This document shows positions 26,126 through 34,802 of a stretch of 64,000 nucleotides of DNA, one piece after another (positions within the stretch are counted from its first letter, which is position 1; every line of letters starts with the position of its first letter). A model generated the notes under the pieces. That model worked only from the letters and a program-made list of their open reading frames with translations, was not told the DNA's origin and did no database searches. The translations under genes and the position numbers were made by a program. This DNA is from Planctomycetota bacterium (lineage in GTDB: Bacteria > Planctomycetota > Brocadiia > SM23-32 > JAKLEA01): positions 1 to 64,000 of the forward strand of contig JAKLEA010000029.1 of NCBI GenBank assembly GCA_022711755.1, written 5' to 3'.

Positions 26126-28437
26126 TAAATCTGGCCGCGCAATCGCCATTGCCACAGGAGAGCGTCGGCCGGGAAATCGTATTTCTCGGTCTGAACGACT
26201 GGGGCGTCATCGCGCTGACGGCGCTTCTCTGCGCCGGATCGCTCCTGCTGGCATACAGGGCCATTCTTCCACTCGATGGCTTCAGGAAACGGGCGGCGAT
26301 CATTCTTCTGCGTTTCATCGCCCTGGCTTTCATCGTGACGGCAATGGCCGAACCGAATATCGAGCGATCCCGCGTCATTTATCGCAAACCTGAACTTATT
26401 ATCGCTCTGGACACCTCAAGAAGCATGTCGCTTCCGTCCGGCCCGCAGGAGGAGAGCCGTCTTTTGCGATCGCAGAACTACCTGAAAAAGAACGCAGACG
26501 CACTCCGCGCCGCCGGTAAAGACGTTCATGCCCGATTCTTCAGGTTCAATAAGCACGCCACCGAAACATCACTCGAAGCCCTCTGCGATCAGACAAAAGC
26601 CGAAGGCCTGATAACCGACATGAACGAGCTCTTCAAAACCCTCCGCCGCGAGGCCAGGGAAATCCCGGTGACGCTCCTGCTCTTTTCCGACGGATGCGAA
26701 ACGCCGGGGGGGGGTGATGAAATCCCTCCCGATGCCCGCGCGGCGGAACTTCTCGGGGGCGCTAACATCAAGGTCTTCGCCTTCTGCCCCGGCCCCGCCT
26801 CCGGCATACGGGACATCGCCATCGAAGACGTCCGGGCCGAAGCCATCGCCTTCACAAGAAGAGAATGGTCGGCAGACGTAACCCTCCGCGTTAATGGATT
26901 TGCTGAAGGCTCACTGCCCGTCACGCTTCGTTCAGACAATGACATACTCTCCACTGTTGAGGTCCCCCTCCAGCCCGGTCAGTCGAAATACAAAGTGAAA
27001 CTTGCTTTCGTCCCCCGGTCTGCCGGCAAGGAACTCCTCCGTCTGGAAACCCCCGTGCGGTCGGGGGAACTTATCGCTGTAAATAATTCGGAGAGTCTGA
27101 TCCTGAACGTGATGCGCGATAGGATTCGCGTCCTCCTGGTCGCCGGGCGTCCCGGATGGGACGTCAGATATCTCCGGGATGCGCTCAAACAAGACCCCAG
27201 CGTTGACCTGATAAGTTTCTTCGTCCTGCGCAATCCGGACTCAGTCCACGATCCGGAAGACGAAACACAGCTCAATCTTATTCCATTCCCCGTCGTTGAG
27301 ATTTTCGGCAGGGAGTTGGAGAACTTCGATGTCGTGATTTTCCACGACTTCGATTACAAGCTTTTCGACGAAGGCATCTATAGCTTTGCCGGCAACCTTG
27401 AACGCCTCAGACAGCATGTGATGGACAACGGCGCAGGTTTTATAATGATCGGTTGCGGCCAGTCCCTCGCGCAAGGAGGATACGCCGCAACCCCGCTGGC
27501 CGACATCCTTCCGGTTCGTCTCGACGCCTCCGCTGAGAAGATTGACGCTTCATCATTCGAGCCTGAGGTTACTGAAGCCGGAAAACGGCATCCGCTAAGC
27601 GCCCCGATCACGCGAAGTATTTCGACAACCCCGATAACCCTTGATAACTGCCTCCTGACCGGCATTCCCGACTCAGGAAGTATCGCAGTTCTCCTTCAAC
27701 GTCCGGCGCGGAGTTCCGCGCCGTCGCCCGTCATTGCCGTGCGGGAGGCTGGAAGCGGTCGAAGCATGGCCGTAATGACTGATTCTCTCTGGCGCTGGGG
27801 ATTTCAAGAGGCTGCATCCGGGGGGAATAATCGCCTGTTTGTTGACTTCTGGTGGCGCTCAATCAGATGGCTTGTTCGTGATCCGTCTCTCCGGGCTGTG
27901 AAACTGACGGCAGACCGATCATCTGCAATGCCAGGCGAAGATGTCGGCTTCACCCTTCGGGCAATGCTGCCGGACGCGTCCCCCGCAGCCGCATCGGAAG
28001 TGGAATTTGGACTCATGGATGAAGAAACGCAATTCAGAAAACTCGGCGGCGTTTCTTGCGATCCTGAAGGTGTTGCCGCTTTCAAACTCAACATGGACGA
28101 AATCGGCAGAAAAAAAGTTATTGCGAAATCCAAGTCAGGCAGTATAATTATTGGCGAGGATTTCGAGGTTGTAAGGACTCGCGGCTCCGAATCGGAGTTG
28201 AAATGCATTGAGCCTGGGGATGCGTTACTGAACAGACTGGCGGCGTTGTCCGGCGGAAGTCTGTTCAAATTGCCCGATTGGCCCGCAGCAGGCGGATTCC
28301 GAGCGATCCAGACAGCAACGCCGATAAAACAATCCGGTGAATTAAGTCCGCTCTGGTCTCACTGGGCCTTCCTGTTTACGGCCATATCGGCAATAGTTGC
28401 CGAAATGTGGCTTAGAAGGCGTTGCGGATTGTGGTAG
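26107..28437 (+). CDS. Membrane protein with vWA and glutamine-amidotransferase-like domains
   Basis: 776 aa from a TTG at 26107, the only start that keeps both N-terminal membrane segments (about 17-38 and 50-72); it overlaps the previous stop by 19 bases, suggesting coupling. The vWA domain begins at LIIALDTSRSMS (MIDAS DxSxS) near 97. A class-I amidotransferase-like fold follows near 335-520 (RIRVLLVAGRPGWDVRYLRDALKQD, GAGFIMIGCGQSL), without an obvious catalytic Cys nucleophile elbow. A final membrane segment lies near 755-770. This architecture is common in Planctomycetes next to MoxR/BatA-type genes, which are absent here. Confidence 0.8.
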   Translation: MPGYALINLAAQSPLPQESVGREIVFLGLNDWGVIALTALLCAGSLLLAYRAILPLDGFRKRAAIILLRFIALAFIVTAMAEPNIERSRVIYRKPELIIALDTSRSMSLPSGPQEESRLLRSQNYLKKNADALRAAGKDVHARFFRFNKHATETSLEALCDQTKAEGLITDMNELFKTLRREAREIPVTLLLFSDGCETPGGGDEIPPDARAAELLGGANIKVFAFCPGPASGIRDIAIEDVRAEAIAFTRREWSADVTLRVNGFAEGSLPVTLRSDNDILSTVEVPLQPGQSKYKVKLAFVPRSAGKELLRLETPVRSGELIAVNNSESLILNVMRDRIRVLLVAGRPGWDVRYLRDALKQDPSVDLISFFVLRNPDSVHDPEDETQLNLIPFPVVEIFGRELENFDVVIFHDFDYKLFDEGIYSFAGNLERLRQHVMDNGAGFIMIGCGQSLAQGGYAATPLADILPVRLDASAEKIDASSFEPEVTEAGKRHPLSAPITRSISTTPITLDNCLLTGIPDSGSIAVLLQRPARSSAPSPVIAVREAGSGRSMAVMTDSLWRWGFQEAASGGNNRLFVDFWWRSIRWLVRDPSLRAVKLTADRSSAMPGEDVGFTLRAMLPDASPAAASEVEFGLMDEETQFRKLGGVSCDPEGVAAFKLNMDEIGRKKVIAKSKSGSIIIGEDFEVVRTRGSESELKCIEPGDALLNRLAALSGGSLFKLPDWPAAGGFRAIQTATPIKQSGELSPLWSHWAFLFTAISAIVAEMWLRRRCGLW

Positions 28438-28610
28438 TTGTTTCATCGCAAGAAGTTGCTTTTGACAAAGACGGACAGATAAAATAAACGTGATTCATTG
28501 GCATGATTGTTTTTAAAGGATGTCAGAATCGCCAGATTCAGCGCTACACTCGTTGATGTTCAAAACGGTTTTTTTTGTTGATAAGGAATGTTTTTACTAA
28601 GAGGTGTCAA
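28438..28610 (+). promoter_or_regulatory. AT-rich upstream region of the HTH-receiver gene
   Basis: Noticeably T-rich for this window. TTGACA at 28462-28467 is followed 17 bases on by TAAACG, a poor -10; TAAAAT at 28480-28485 is only 12 bases away. A run of eight Ts lies at 28570-28577. I cannot fix the promoter. Confidence 0.25.
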
Positions 28611-29195
28611 ATGCAAACGGTCTTCACAACTGGCGACGTAGCCAAAATTTGCAGCGTAACGGTTGTCACGGTTAACAAGTGGTTCGACAGCGGGAAACTG
28701 ACCGGCTACAAGATGCCCGGGTCGCGCAGTCGCCGTATTCCCCGCGACGAACTTATTGAATTCATGCAGAAGTACGGTCTTCCGATTGAAAAACTTAATA
28801 TGGGAGGCGCCGGCACGGTTTTAGTGGTTGACACTGATAAGAAAGCCCGCAAGGTGATCAGGGAAGTCGTAGGCAAGTATTTCGACGATCTAGCCGTAGA
28901 AGACTGCGAGGACGTTCTATCAGCCTGTATCGCAATCGGCGCGAAGGCTCCTTCCCTCGTTATAATTGACGCCACGATGCAGGAGACCGACTGCGCGAGG
29001 CTCATCAAAAAGATAAAGACCGTTCCATCAATGAGCTCCGCAAAAATACTCGCCCTGGCGGGCAGGACGAACAAGAAAAGTCTTGCAGACGCAGCGGATG
29101 CGGGCGCGGATGAAGGAATTGAGAAACCTCTCAATGAGGATAAACTCGTCAGAGCGATTTCTAAATTGTTGCGGATTCCCGTAACGACTGCCTAG
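28611..29195 (+). CDS. Excisionase/MerR-type HTH fused to a receiver domain
   Basis: 194 aa from the ATG at 28611 (GAGGTG 6 bases upstream); an upstream TTG frame exists but has no site. Residues 5-55 form an excisionase-like winged HTH (TTGDVAKICSVTVVTVNKWFDSGKL ... SRSRRIPRDELIEFM). Residues about 66-190 are a response-regulator receiver: acidic DTD near the start, phospho-acceptor Asp in LVIIDATM near 120, and the conserved Lys in EKPL near 175. The HTH comes first, the reverse of most response regulators. No cognate histidine kinase is adjacent. Followed by a strong terminator. Confidence 0.85.
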   Translation: MQTVFTTGDVAKICSVTVVTVNKWFDSGKLTGYKMPGSRSRRIPRDELIEFMQKYGLPIEKLNMGGAGTVLVVDTDKKARKVIREVVGKYFDDLAVEDCEDVLSACIAIGAKAPSLVIIDATMQETDCARLIKKIKTVPSMSSAKILALAGRTNKKSLADAADAGADEGIEKPLNEDKLVRAISKLLRIPVTTA

Positions 29196-29229
29196 CCACA
29201 TCCGAATCGGATACGCCGATCTGAATTGA

Positions 29230-29271
29230 CGCCTCCGCCGCATGGGAAATCCATGCGGAGGGGGCGTTTTT
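29230..29271 (+). terminator. Strong Rho-independent terminator
   Basis: A 16-base stem (29230-29245 with 29251-29266, one mismatch and one G-T pair), 5-base loop and five Ts. Ends the HTH-receiver transcript; the convergent gene stops at 29274, so it may serve both. Confidence 0.85.
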
Positions 29272-29273
29272 GT

Positions 29274-31568
29274 TTATCTCCGCCGTCCGTCTTCCCTGAA
29301 CACCTCGCTTGCCACCCACTCCCTCCATAGTCTGACTGCCGTCGCCCTTTCCTCTGGACCGTCCGTTTGTCTATATCCCATATCCTTTCCGGCTCTCTCC
29401 CGCAATGCGTTCAGGCATACCTGCCGCACTGCCGCCTCGGGATCATCCAAACCCTCCACAACCATCTGCCATGCCCGGCGGTCCTCATACTTCACCAGGC
29501 TCACAAACGCTCTTTGACGGATATAGGGATTCGTATCGGTTGACAGACCAAGCAGGGCAGGAATAGCTTCGTCGGATCCGGTCTCCGCGAGTCGTGTGGC
29601 CGCAATCTCCTGAACAAAGGAGGAGGAATCCGCCATCGCCGCCCGAAGGACAGCGCCCTTTCCCTCATATTTTGAATCCAGAAGATGCCTTAAAACCTTT
29701 CGCCTTGCTCCTGCGTCATCAAGCGTCTGCCATCCGCTGGCAAGCGGTTCAAGACCTGCTTCCCCTATCGCCATCAAGGCCCCGACAGCCTCAGGAGCCA
29801 GCCGCTCCCCCGGTTTCCAAAGGGTGGTCGCCATTGATTTCACCGCCTTCGGATCAACGCGAGCCATATGTTGTAAAATGCCGTCGCGACGTATCGGGTC
29901 GGATATCTGTGGTAAAAGGGACTGAAAGGCCGGCGTAGCCCCGGCCCCCATCTGCATGAGGCTGTTGAGTATGAAATCTCGGCTGGCCTCGCCCGCATCA
30001 CGCCACATTGAAACCAGCGAACTGGTCACCCATGCGCAATCCCCTGACGATCCGCGCGGACAACTATGGCTGACCTGAAGACTCAGTGTATTCAGCGCCG
30101 TAACGTATGTCGCCCCGAAACTCCGGCCATCCGGCCCGTTCCTTGACCATCCGCCCATGTCCGATCCGCCCGTCAACTGCGACATGAGCAAAGCTTCGAT
30201 CCCCCTGCCTTTCCATGCCTGCCATTTCTCTCCCCCGCACTCGAACATGACCCGCGTGGCTGCGTACATGAGCGATGGCTGATCGGGAAGCTCGCTGAAA
30301 CTGCGGATTGAATGGTCCTCAATGTTGGCCAGCGCCCGCAGAATGCGTTGCGCCCTGGGGCTGAATCCCAGGTCAATACGCGCCATCGTAGCCATCGCCG
30401 TCGCGTCAACTGTCGCCTTCTCGGTTGACCTGCCGATGTTCGACGGCGCTGCCCGGGGGAGGACCAACTCGTTGATAAGCGTGGCATGATTCAATTTGAT
30501 TAGAATGCCGACCGCAAGATCGCCGGGAACTTTTGCGTCCCCCTGCGCGGCCTTCGCAAGGGCGTCAGCCGCCCATGTCGTGACAAGAACGTCCGCTTCA
30601 TCGGTCTTCTCCGGACTCGTGTCCCAGCCCCCATTGTCCTGTTGTTTCAGAATCAGATACCGCAGCGAAGCGGCCAGGGGACGCACAAGCTTTCCGTCAT
30701 GAGTCAGCAGATAAAACTCGGCCACGGCGCGCATCGCCAAAGCGTGATTCAGCATCGTGAATTCAGGATATGAAACCGAATCCGGATAAAAACACCCATC
30801 CTCCTGCTGCGAGGCAAGTATGTATTCCAACCCGCGCTTTACGTTGTCCTTATATACTCCATCAATGTGGCTGCTGCCGTTCGAAGCAAACGCAAGCAGC
30901 GCAAGAGAGGTTACCGCAATTGAATATCTGTTGCCCCGCGCGTCCTTTGCGTCTGACTCAAGATCGGGAAAAGGTATCCAGCGCCCGTCTCTGGTCTGGT
31001 TCTTTGCAAGCCACGTCAACCCCCTGCCTATGGCCGTATCAACGCGATCAGCCAGGGTGACGCCCAGATGCTCGCGCATGTTCGCAGCTCGCCGCTGTTC
31101 AGACCGATAGGCCGCCAGGTCCTTCATAGGGCTGAAAGGTTCCGGACGCAATGTTTCTATTGAAGCTTCATGCTCTGCCAAGACTTCGGACGGATTATTT
31201 CCGTTGTCACTCTCGCCCACGATATCGGATATGGTCTCTCCGCTATCGTTCGCCACCTCAATTTCCGGCCCCGTCAAGGATGCCTCTGTTCCTCCGGTTG
31301 CATTGTTTGAACCGCCTTCCGCCACCGGCTCAGAGGTTTCAGATTTGACGGACACCTCCGCCTCCGCTCCCGGACTGTCAGTCTTTTGATTCATCGGCAG
31401 CGCAAGCGTCGGCGCCGTGGGATCAATATGAAGCGTTGTCGTAATTTGCGCCGGCGTTGCAATAGATTGACCGGCATTGAATCCATCCACGAAAAGCAGG
31501 ATGGAATGCGCAACCAGCATCGCAATTACCGCGGCGCCCTTTGCTATTGTCATTCCCCTCGAGGACAT
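29274..31568 (-). CDS. Membrane-anchored prenyltransferase-fold (alpha/alpha barrel) and HEAT-repeat protein
   Basis: 764 aa. One N-terminal membrane segment (about 10-28), then a Ser/Glu-rich spacer to about 140. Residues about 170-480 carry squalene-cyclase/prenyltransferase-type repeats (AIGRGLTWLAKNQTRDGRWIP, GLEYILASQQEDGCFYPDS, LRYLILKQQDNGGWDTSP). The catalytic DxDD of cyclases is not evident, so it is probably a binding scaffold. Residues about 540-750 are HEAT-like repeats (VQEIAATRLAETGSDEAIPALLGL). AAGGAG 5 bases before the ATG. Together with the kinase upstream it may form a signalling pair. Confidence 0.75.
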   Translation of the reverse strand: MSSRGMTIAKGAAVIAMLVAHSILLFVDGFNAGQSIATPAQITTTLHIDPTAPTLALPMNQKTDSPGAEAEVSVKSETSEPVAEGGSNNATGGTEASLTGPEIEVANDSGETISDIVGESDNGNNPSEVLAEHEASIETLRPEPFSPMKDLAAYRSEQRRAANMREHLGVTLADRVDTAIGRGLTWLAKNQTRDGRWIPFPDLESDAKDARGNRYSIAVTSLALLAFASNGSSHIDGVYKDNVKRGLEYILASQQEDGCFYPDSVSYPEFTMLNHALAMRAVAEFYLLTHDGKLVRPLAASLRYLILKQQDNGGWDTSPEKTDEADVLVTTWAADALAKAAQGDAKVPGDLAVGILIKLNHATLINELVLPRAAPSNIGRSTEKATVDATAMATMARIDLGFSPRAQRILRALANIEDHSIRSFSELPDQPSLMYAATRVMFECGGEKWQAWKGRGIEALLMSQLTGGSDMGGWSRNGPDGRSFGATYVTALNTLSLQVSHSCPRGSSGDCAWVTSSLVSMWRDAGEASRDFILNSLMQMGAGATPAFQSLLPQISDPIRRDGILQHMARVDPKAVKSMATTLWKPGERLAPEAVGALMAIGEAGLEPLASGWQTLDDAGARRKVLRHLLDSKYEGKGAVLRAAMADSSSFVQEIAATRLAETGSDEAIPALLGLSTDTNPYIRQRAFVSLVKYEDRRAWQMVVEGLDDPEAAVRQVCLNALRERAGKDMGYRQTDGPEERATAVRLWREWVASEVFREDGRRR

Positions 31569-31623
31569 CCCATCTCCTTATTAACGCGGATCGAACTGCG
31601 CCTGTAGAAAATCCACTGCTGCA

Positions 31624-31629
31624 ATTATA
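31624..31629 (-). promoter_or_regulatory. TATAAT box for the prenyltransferase-fold/HEAT gene
   Basis: Read on the minus strand, a perfect TATAAT in the 87-base gap between the kinase gene and this gene. No good -35 at 16-18 bases. Confidence 0.3.
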
Positions 31630-31655
31630 GCCTGTTGAAATCGGGTATTGCTATA

Positions 31656-33263
31656 TCACTTCCCGTCCTGCGGCTTCATCCAAGCCCCGCGGGATAACTC
31701 GAAACGAATCTGTGTCGCTCCGACAATTACCACCGCCGGCAAGTTGATTACCGAGGACCGGGCAGGTTTCCCGTTGATAAATGTTCCGTTGCGGCTTCCC
31801 GCATCCTCTAATCGGAGAATACTCCCATCGTATGTGATGACGCAATGCAATCTTGACACTGTTGGCTCCTTTATCACAAGGTTGCATATGCTGGCTTCGC
31901 GCCCGATGGTCAGCCGCTGCCCTGCCTTAAGGTCCCCCTTCTCCCCCTTGGGAGTGCCCCCCAGAACTTCATACTTTACGAATACATCCTTGGTTTTGCT
32001 GTATTCCGGAACGCGCTTGCGCTTGGTTGCCTCCATCTCCTCAAGGATCTGGTCAGGCGTCATGCGAACGTCCGTGCCGGGCGGCGGCAGTTCCGTCACC
32101 GGCAACAAGTCTGGGGCGTCAGTCTCATCCGGCTTCGCCGGACGTATCACGCCTTCCAAGCGCTGGAGTAGCACCGTCTCAAGCTCTTCGCCGTCAGCGC
32201 TTTGCAACTCCGACTGTGATCGCTGAAGAGCTTTCAACAAGTCGAGGGTGTCCTGATACCTTTCCTCCGGAGCCTTCTGCGTGCATCGCTTGATAACAAG
32301 AGCCGTAGCTTCAGAAATGTCTTCTCTGTCGTGCCTGACGTCGGGACATGGCTCAAGATTATGCTTGGACATTATTTCAGCCGAGGTGCCGGAAAAAGGC
32401 AACAGTCCCGTGAGCATTTCGTAAAGGCATATCCCGAACGAGTAGATATCGGATCGCTTGTCAATATTCCTCTCGCCCCGGGCCTGCTCCGGAGACATAT
32501 ATGCGGGACTGCCGATTGTCGGCCCTCGTGAACCGCCGTCGTCTCCGGCCGCCACTCGCGCCAGTCCGAAATCGGCCAGCTTCACCTGATCCAGCCGCGC
32601 AACAAGAACATTGCCAGGTTTCAGGTCGCAATGAATAATCTTGTGCATGTGAGCGTGGTAAAGCCCGCGACATATTTGCACGGCGAAGTCCAGCGCCCTC
32701 TCCTCCTTCAGAAACTCGCTCTTCTCCAGCAGACGGTTAAGCGGCTGACCGTCAACGTATTCCATCACAAGAAAATAATCCTGTCCCGCCTTGCCGCAGT
32801 TATATGCCTGAACAATGTTAGGATGATTCAGTTTGGCGACTGCCCTGGCCTCAGTTAAAAAGCGGTCTATAGCGCCCGGCTGACTCATGATCTGGCGGGA
32901 CATCACCTTGAGCGCCACGTCCCTATCCATGGCCACCTGTTTGGCCTTGTAGACAACGCCCATCCTGCCGGCGCCGACCTCCCCGATGATCCGGTATCCC
33001 GGCACATCCGGGACGCCGCCTTCCTCTTCCGATTTCTTTGGGTTTCCTGCGAAATACTTGCCGATCTCCTGTAGCCTGTCTATGGAAACGTACCCCTTCG
33101 TCAGGGCTATTTCGCAAAGTCCCCTTTTTATCCCCTTTGAGGCCAGTTCCTCCTGAAGGGCGACACACTCCTCAACCTGCTCCGTCGGGAGCAGCATATT
33201 GAGCGCGTCCAGATCGTCCTCGTTCATGGACGGCTCTTTGTACTTCTCTTCAGGGCCTGTCAT
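31656..33263 (-). CDS. Ser/Thr protein kinase with C-terminal FHA domain
   Basis: 535 aa, cytoplasmic (no membrane segment). Hanks-type kinase at about 89-350: GEVGAGRMGVVYKA, Lys119 in VALKVM, catalytic loop IIHCDLKPGNVLV, DFGLAR, and SPAYMSPEQARGE. The FHA phospho-threonine-binding domain covers about 440-525 (LTIGREASICNLVIKEPTVSRLHCVIT, GSRNGTFINGKP). An N-terminal segment of about 85 residues may be a small regulatory domain. Kinase plus FHA in one chain suggests autophosphorylation-dependent docking. Confidence 0.93.
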   Translation of the reverse strand: MTGPEEKYKEPSMNEDDLDALNMLLPTEQVEECVALQEELASKGIKRGLCEIALTKGYVSIDRLQEIGKYFAGNPKKSEEEGGVPDVPGYRIIGEVGAGRMGVVYKAKQVAMDRDVALKVMSRQIMSQPGAIDRFLTEARAVAKLNHPNIVQAYNCGKAGQDYFLVMEYVDGQPLNRLLEKSEFLKEERALDFAVQICRGLYHAHMHKIIHCDLKPGNVLVARLDQVKLADFGLARVAAGDDGGSRGPTIGSPAYMSPEQARGERNIDKRSDIYSFGICLYEMLTGLLPFSGTSAEIMSKHNLEPCPDVRHDREDISEATALVIKRCTQKAPEERYQDTLDLLKALQRSQSELQSADGEELETVLLQRLEGVIRPAKPDETDAPDLLPVTELPPPGTDVRMTPDQILEEMEATKRKRVPEYSKTKDVFVKYEVLGGTPKGEKGDLKAGQRLTIGREASICNLVIKEPTVSRLHCVITYDGSILRLEDAGSRNGTFINGKPARSSVINLPAVVIVGATQIRFELSRGAWMKPQDGK

Positions 33264-33361
33264 GGCTTTCGGCCTCCCCGTCTGTCAACGCGAAAATGCC
33301 TCTGCCCGCGCCCTATTCTAGCCCTTTGCTTCGCTACTTCAATGATCTTCGCAGGCTCTTC

Positions 33362-34513
33362 TCAGGATTTCGACTTCAGGAACACTTCCTGCGCGGCGGC
33401 CAGCGCCGATCCTGGCTTGACAGGATATCCAGCGTCAGACAAGGCTTTCTCAAGCGCCCCAAGCGCAGCCAGTATGTCGAACTGGTTCACATATCCCATG
33501 TGCCCCAGCCGGAAAATCCTGCCCTTCATTGACCCCTGCCCGCCGGTCAGCGTGATCCCGAACTCGTCCCGCATCCGCTTTATCACGGCGTCAATCTTGA
33601 TGCCCTCGGGCGCCTCGACCGCCGTCAGCACGTTGCTCTCGCCCTCCTTAGTGAAGAGCTTCAGCCCCAGCGCCTTGACCCCGGCGCGGGAAGCCTCCGC
33701 AAGCATCGCGTGACGGGCATACACGTTCTCCAATCCCTCGGCCATCAGCATGTCCAGCGCAACCTTTGCCGCGCGGATCAGCGTTATCGCCGGAGTGTAC
33801 GCCGTCGTCTTGTCCGCTATGGCCTTCTTCATGGCCGGAAGCGAGAAGTAATACTTCGGCAGCTTGGACTGCTCGACCGCCTTCCATACCCTGGGGGCGA
33901 CCGCTATGAAGCCCAGTCCCGGCGGCAGCATGCAACCCTTCTGAGAACCCGTGACCGCCACGTCCACGCCCCACGCGTCAAAACGCAGGGGATGAACGCC
34001 CAGGCTGCTTACCGTGTCAACCACCAGAAGTGTGCCGGTCTTCCGGGTCAGCGCCGCATAGCCCTCGATGTCAGAAACCACGCCGGTTGACGTCTCGCTC
34101 TGCGTTGTGAAGAGCGCCTTTGCGTCGGGATGCTTCGCCAACGCGTCGGCAACCTCCTTCGCGCTTATGACCCGACCGTATTCCGCCTTCAGCTCCACGC
34201 CCTGGCAGCCGTAAGCCTTCAGCAGTTCGCCCCAGCGCTCGCCGAATTTCCCGACGCTGATAAACAGCGCCTTGTCGCCGGGGGAAAGCAGATTGACCAC
34301 CGATGTCTCCATCGCTCCGGTCCCGGACGACGCCAGAATGAAAACGTCGGCTTCCTTCGTCTCGAACAGGGCCTTCATTCCCTCAGTCACGTCCATGAAA
34401 ATCTGGGAGAACTGCGGCGTCCTGTGATGGATCATCGGCGCTGCTTCGGCAAGATTGACCTCAGGGGGAACCATTGTCGGTCCCGGCGTGAAAAGCATGT
34501 TTTTCTTGAGCAT
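33362..34513 (-). CDS. Class V aminotransferase (alanine/serine-glyoxylate type)
   Basis: 383 aa from the ATG at 34513, which fits the family start (LKKNMLFTPGPTMVPPEV); the longer frame begins with TTG. PLP enzyme of the AgxT/serine-pyruvate aminotransferase group: HRTPQFSQIF, SSGTGAMETSVVNLLSPGD, TQSETSTGV, VDTVSSLGVHPLRFD, and VTGSQKGCMLPPGLGF with the Schiff-base Lys in SQKG. In many bacteria such enzymes act in serine or phosphonate metabolism or with PurH-like glyoxylate routes. It stands apart from its neighbours; the region upstream holds two palindromes. Confidence 0.9.
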   Translation of the reverse strand: MLKKNMLFTPGPTMVPPEVNLAEAAPMIHHRTPQFSQIFMDVTEGMKALFETKEADVFILASSGTGAMETSVVNLLSPGDKALFISVGKFGERWGELLKAYGCQGVELKAEYGRVISAKEVADALAKHPDAKALFTTQSETSTGVVSDIEGYAALTRKTGTLLVVDTVSSLGVHPLRFDAWGVDVAVTGSQKGCMLPPGLGFIAVAPRVWKAVEQSKLPKYYFSLPAMKKAIADKTTAYTPAITLIRAAKVALDMLMAEGLENVYARHAMLAEASRAGVKALGLKLFTKEGESNVLTAVEAPEGIKIDAVIKRMRDEFGITLTGGQGSMKGRIFRLGHMGYVNQFDILAALGALEKALSDAGYPVKPGSALAAAQEVFLKSKS

Positions 34514-34545
34514 TACCTTGTTTCCTGGCAAGGCCCGCGCGGATT

Positions 34546-34564
34546 GCGGACGCCCGGCGTCCGC
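34546..34564. repeat. Palindrome GCGGACGC/GCGTCCGC
   Basis: Eight-base arms with a 3-base loop, closely followed by CCCG-CTT-CGGG (34565-34575). It lies in the 5' region of the minus-strand aminotransferase. Confidence 0.5.
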
Positions 34565-34598
34565 CCCGCTTCGGGCTGACTATCCATGTGTCAAACGC

Positions 34599-34620
34599 GG
34601 GCGGATGGTACCATCCGCCC
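34599..34620. repeat. Perfect palindrome GGGCGGATGG/CCATCCGCCC
   Basis: Ten-base arms around a central TA, in the 289-base gap between divergent genes. Could be a REP-like element or an operator. Confidence 0.55.
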
Positions 34621-34671
34621 CGCCCACTGTCAACCGCCTTGTCTTGCATGCTCATATGATATCGCCGACAC

Positions 34672-34700
34672 TTCAACCGGGATGCCGCATGTTGTAGAAT
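34672..34700 (+). promoter_or_regulatory. Candidate promoter for the GH123-like gene
   Basis: TTCAAC (34672-34677), 17 bases, TAGAAT (34695-34700). Downstream, CAGCAGG (34727-34733) and CCTGCTG (34750-34756) form an inverted repeat that could be an operator in the leader. Confidence 0.35.
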
Positions 34701-34802
34701 ATTTTTCGCCAAACCGGGCGCTGACCCAGCAGGAATAATGACGGTTCCGCCTGCTGACTATTCTTAGCGACACATTCGAAGGCGATCACAGGAGGCGCGC
34801 AC

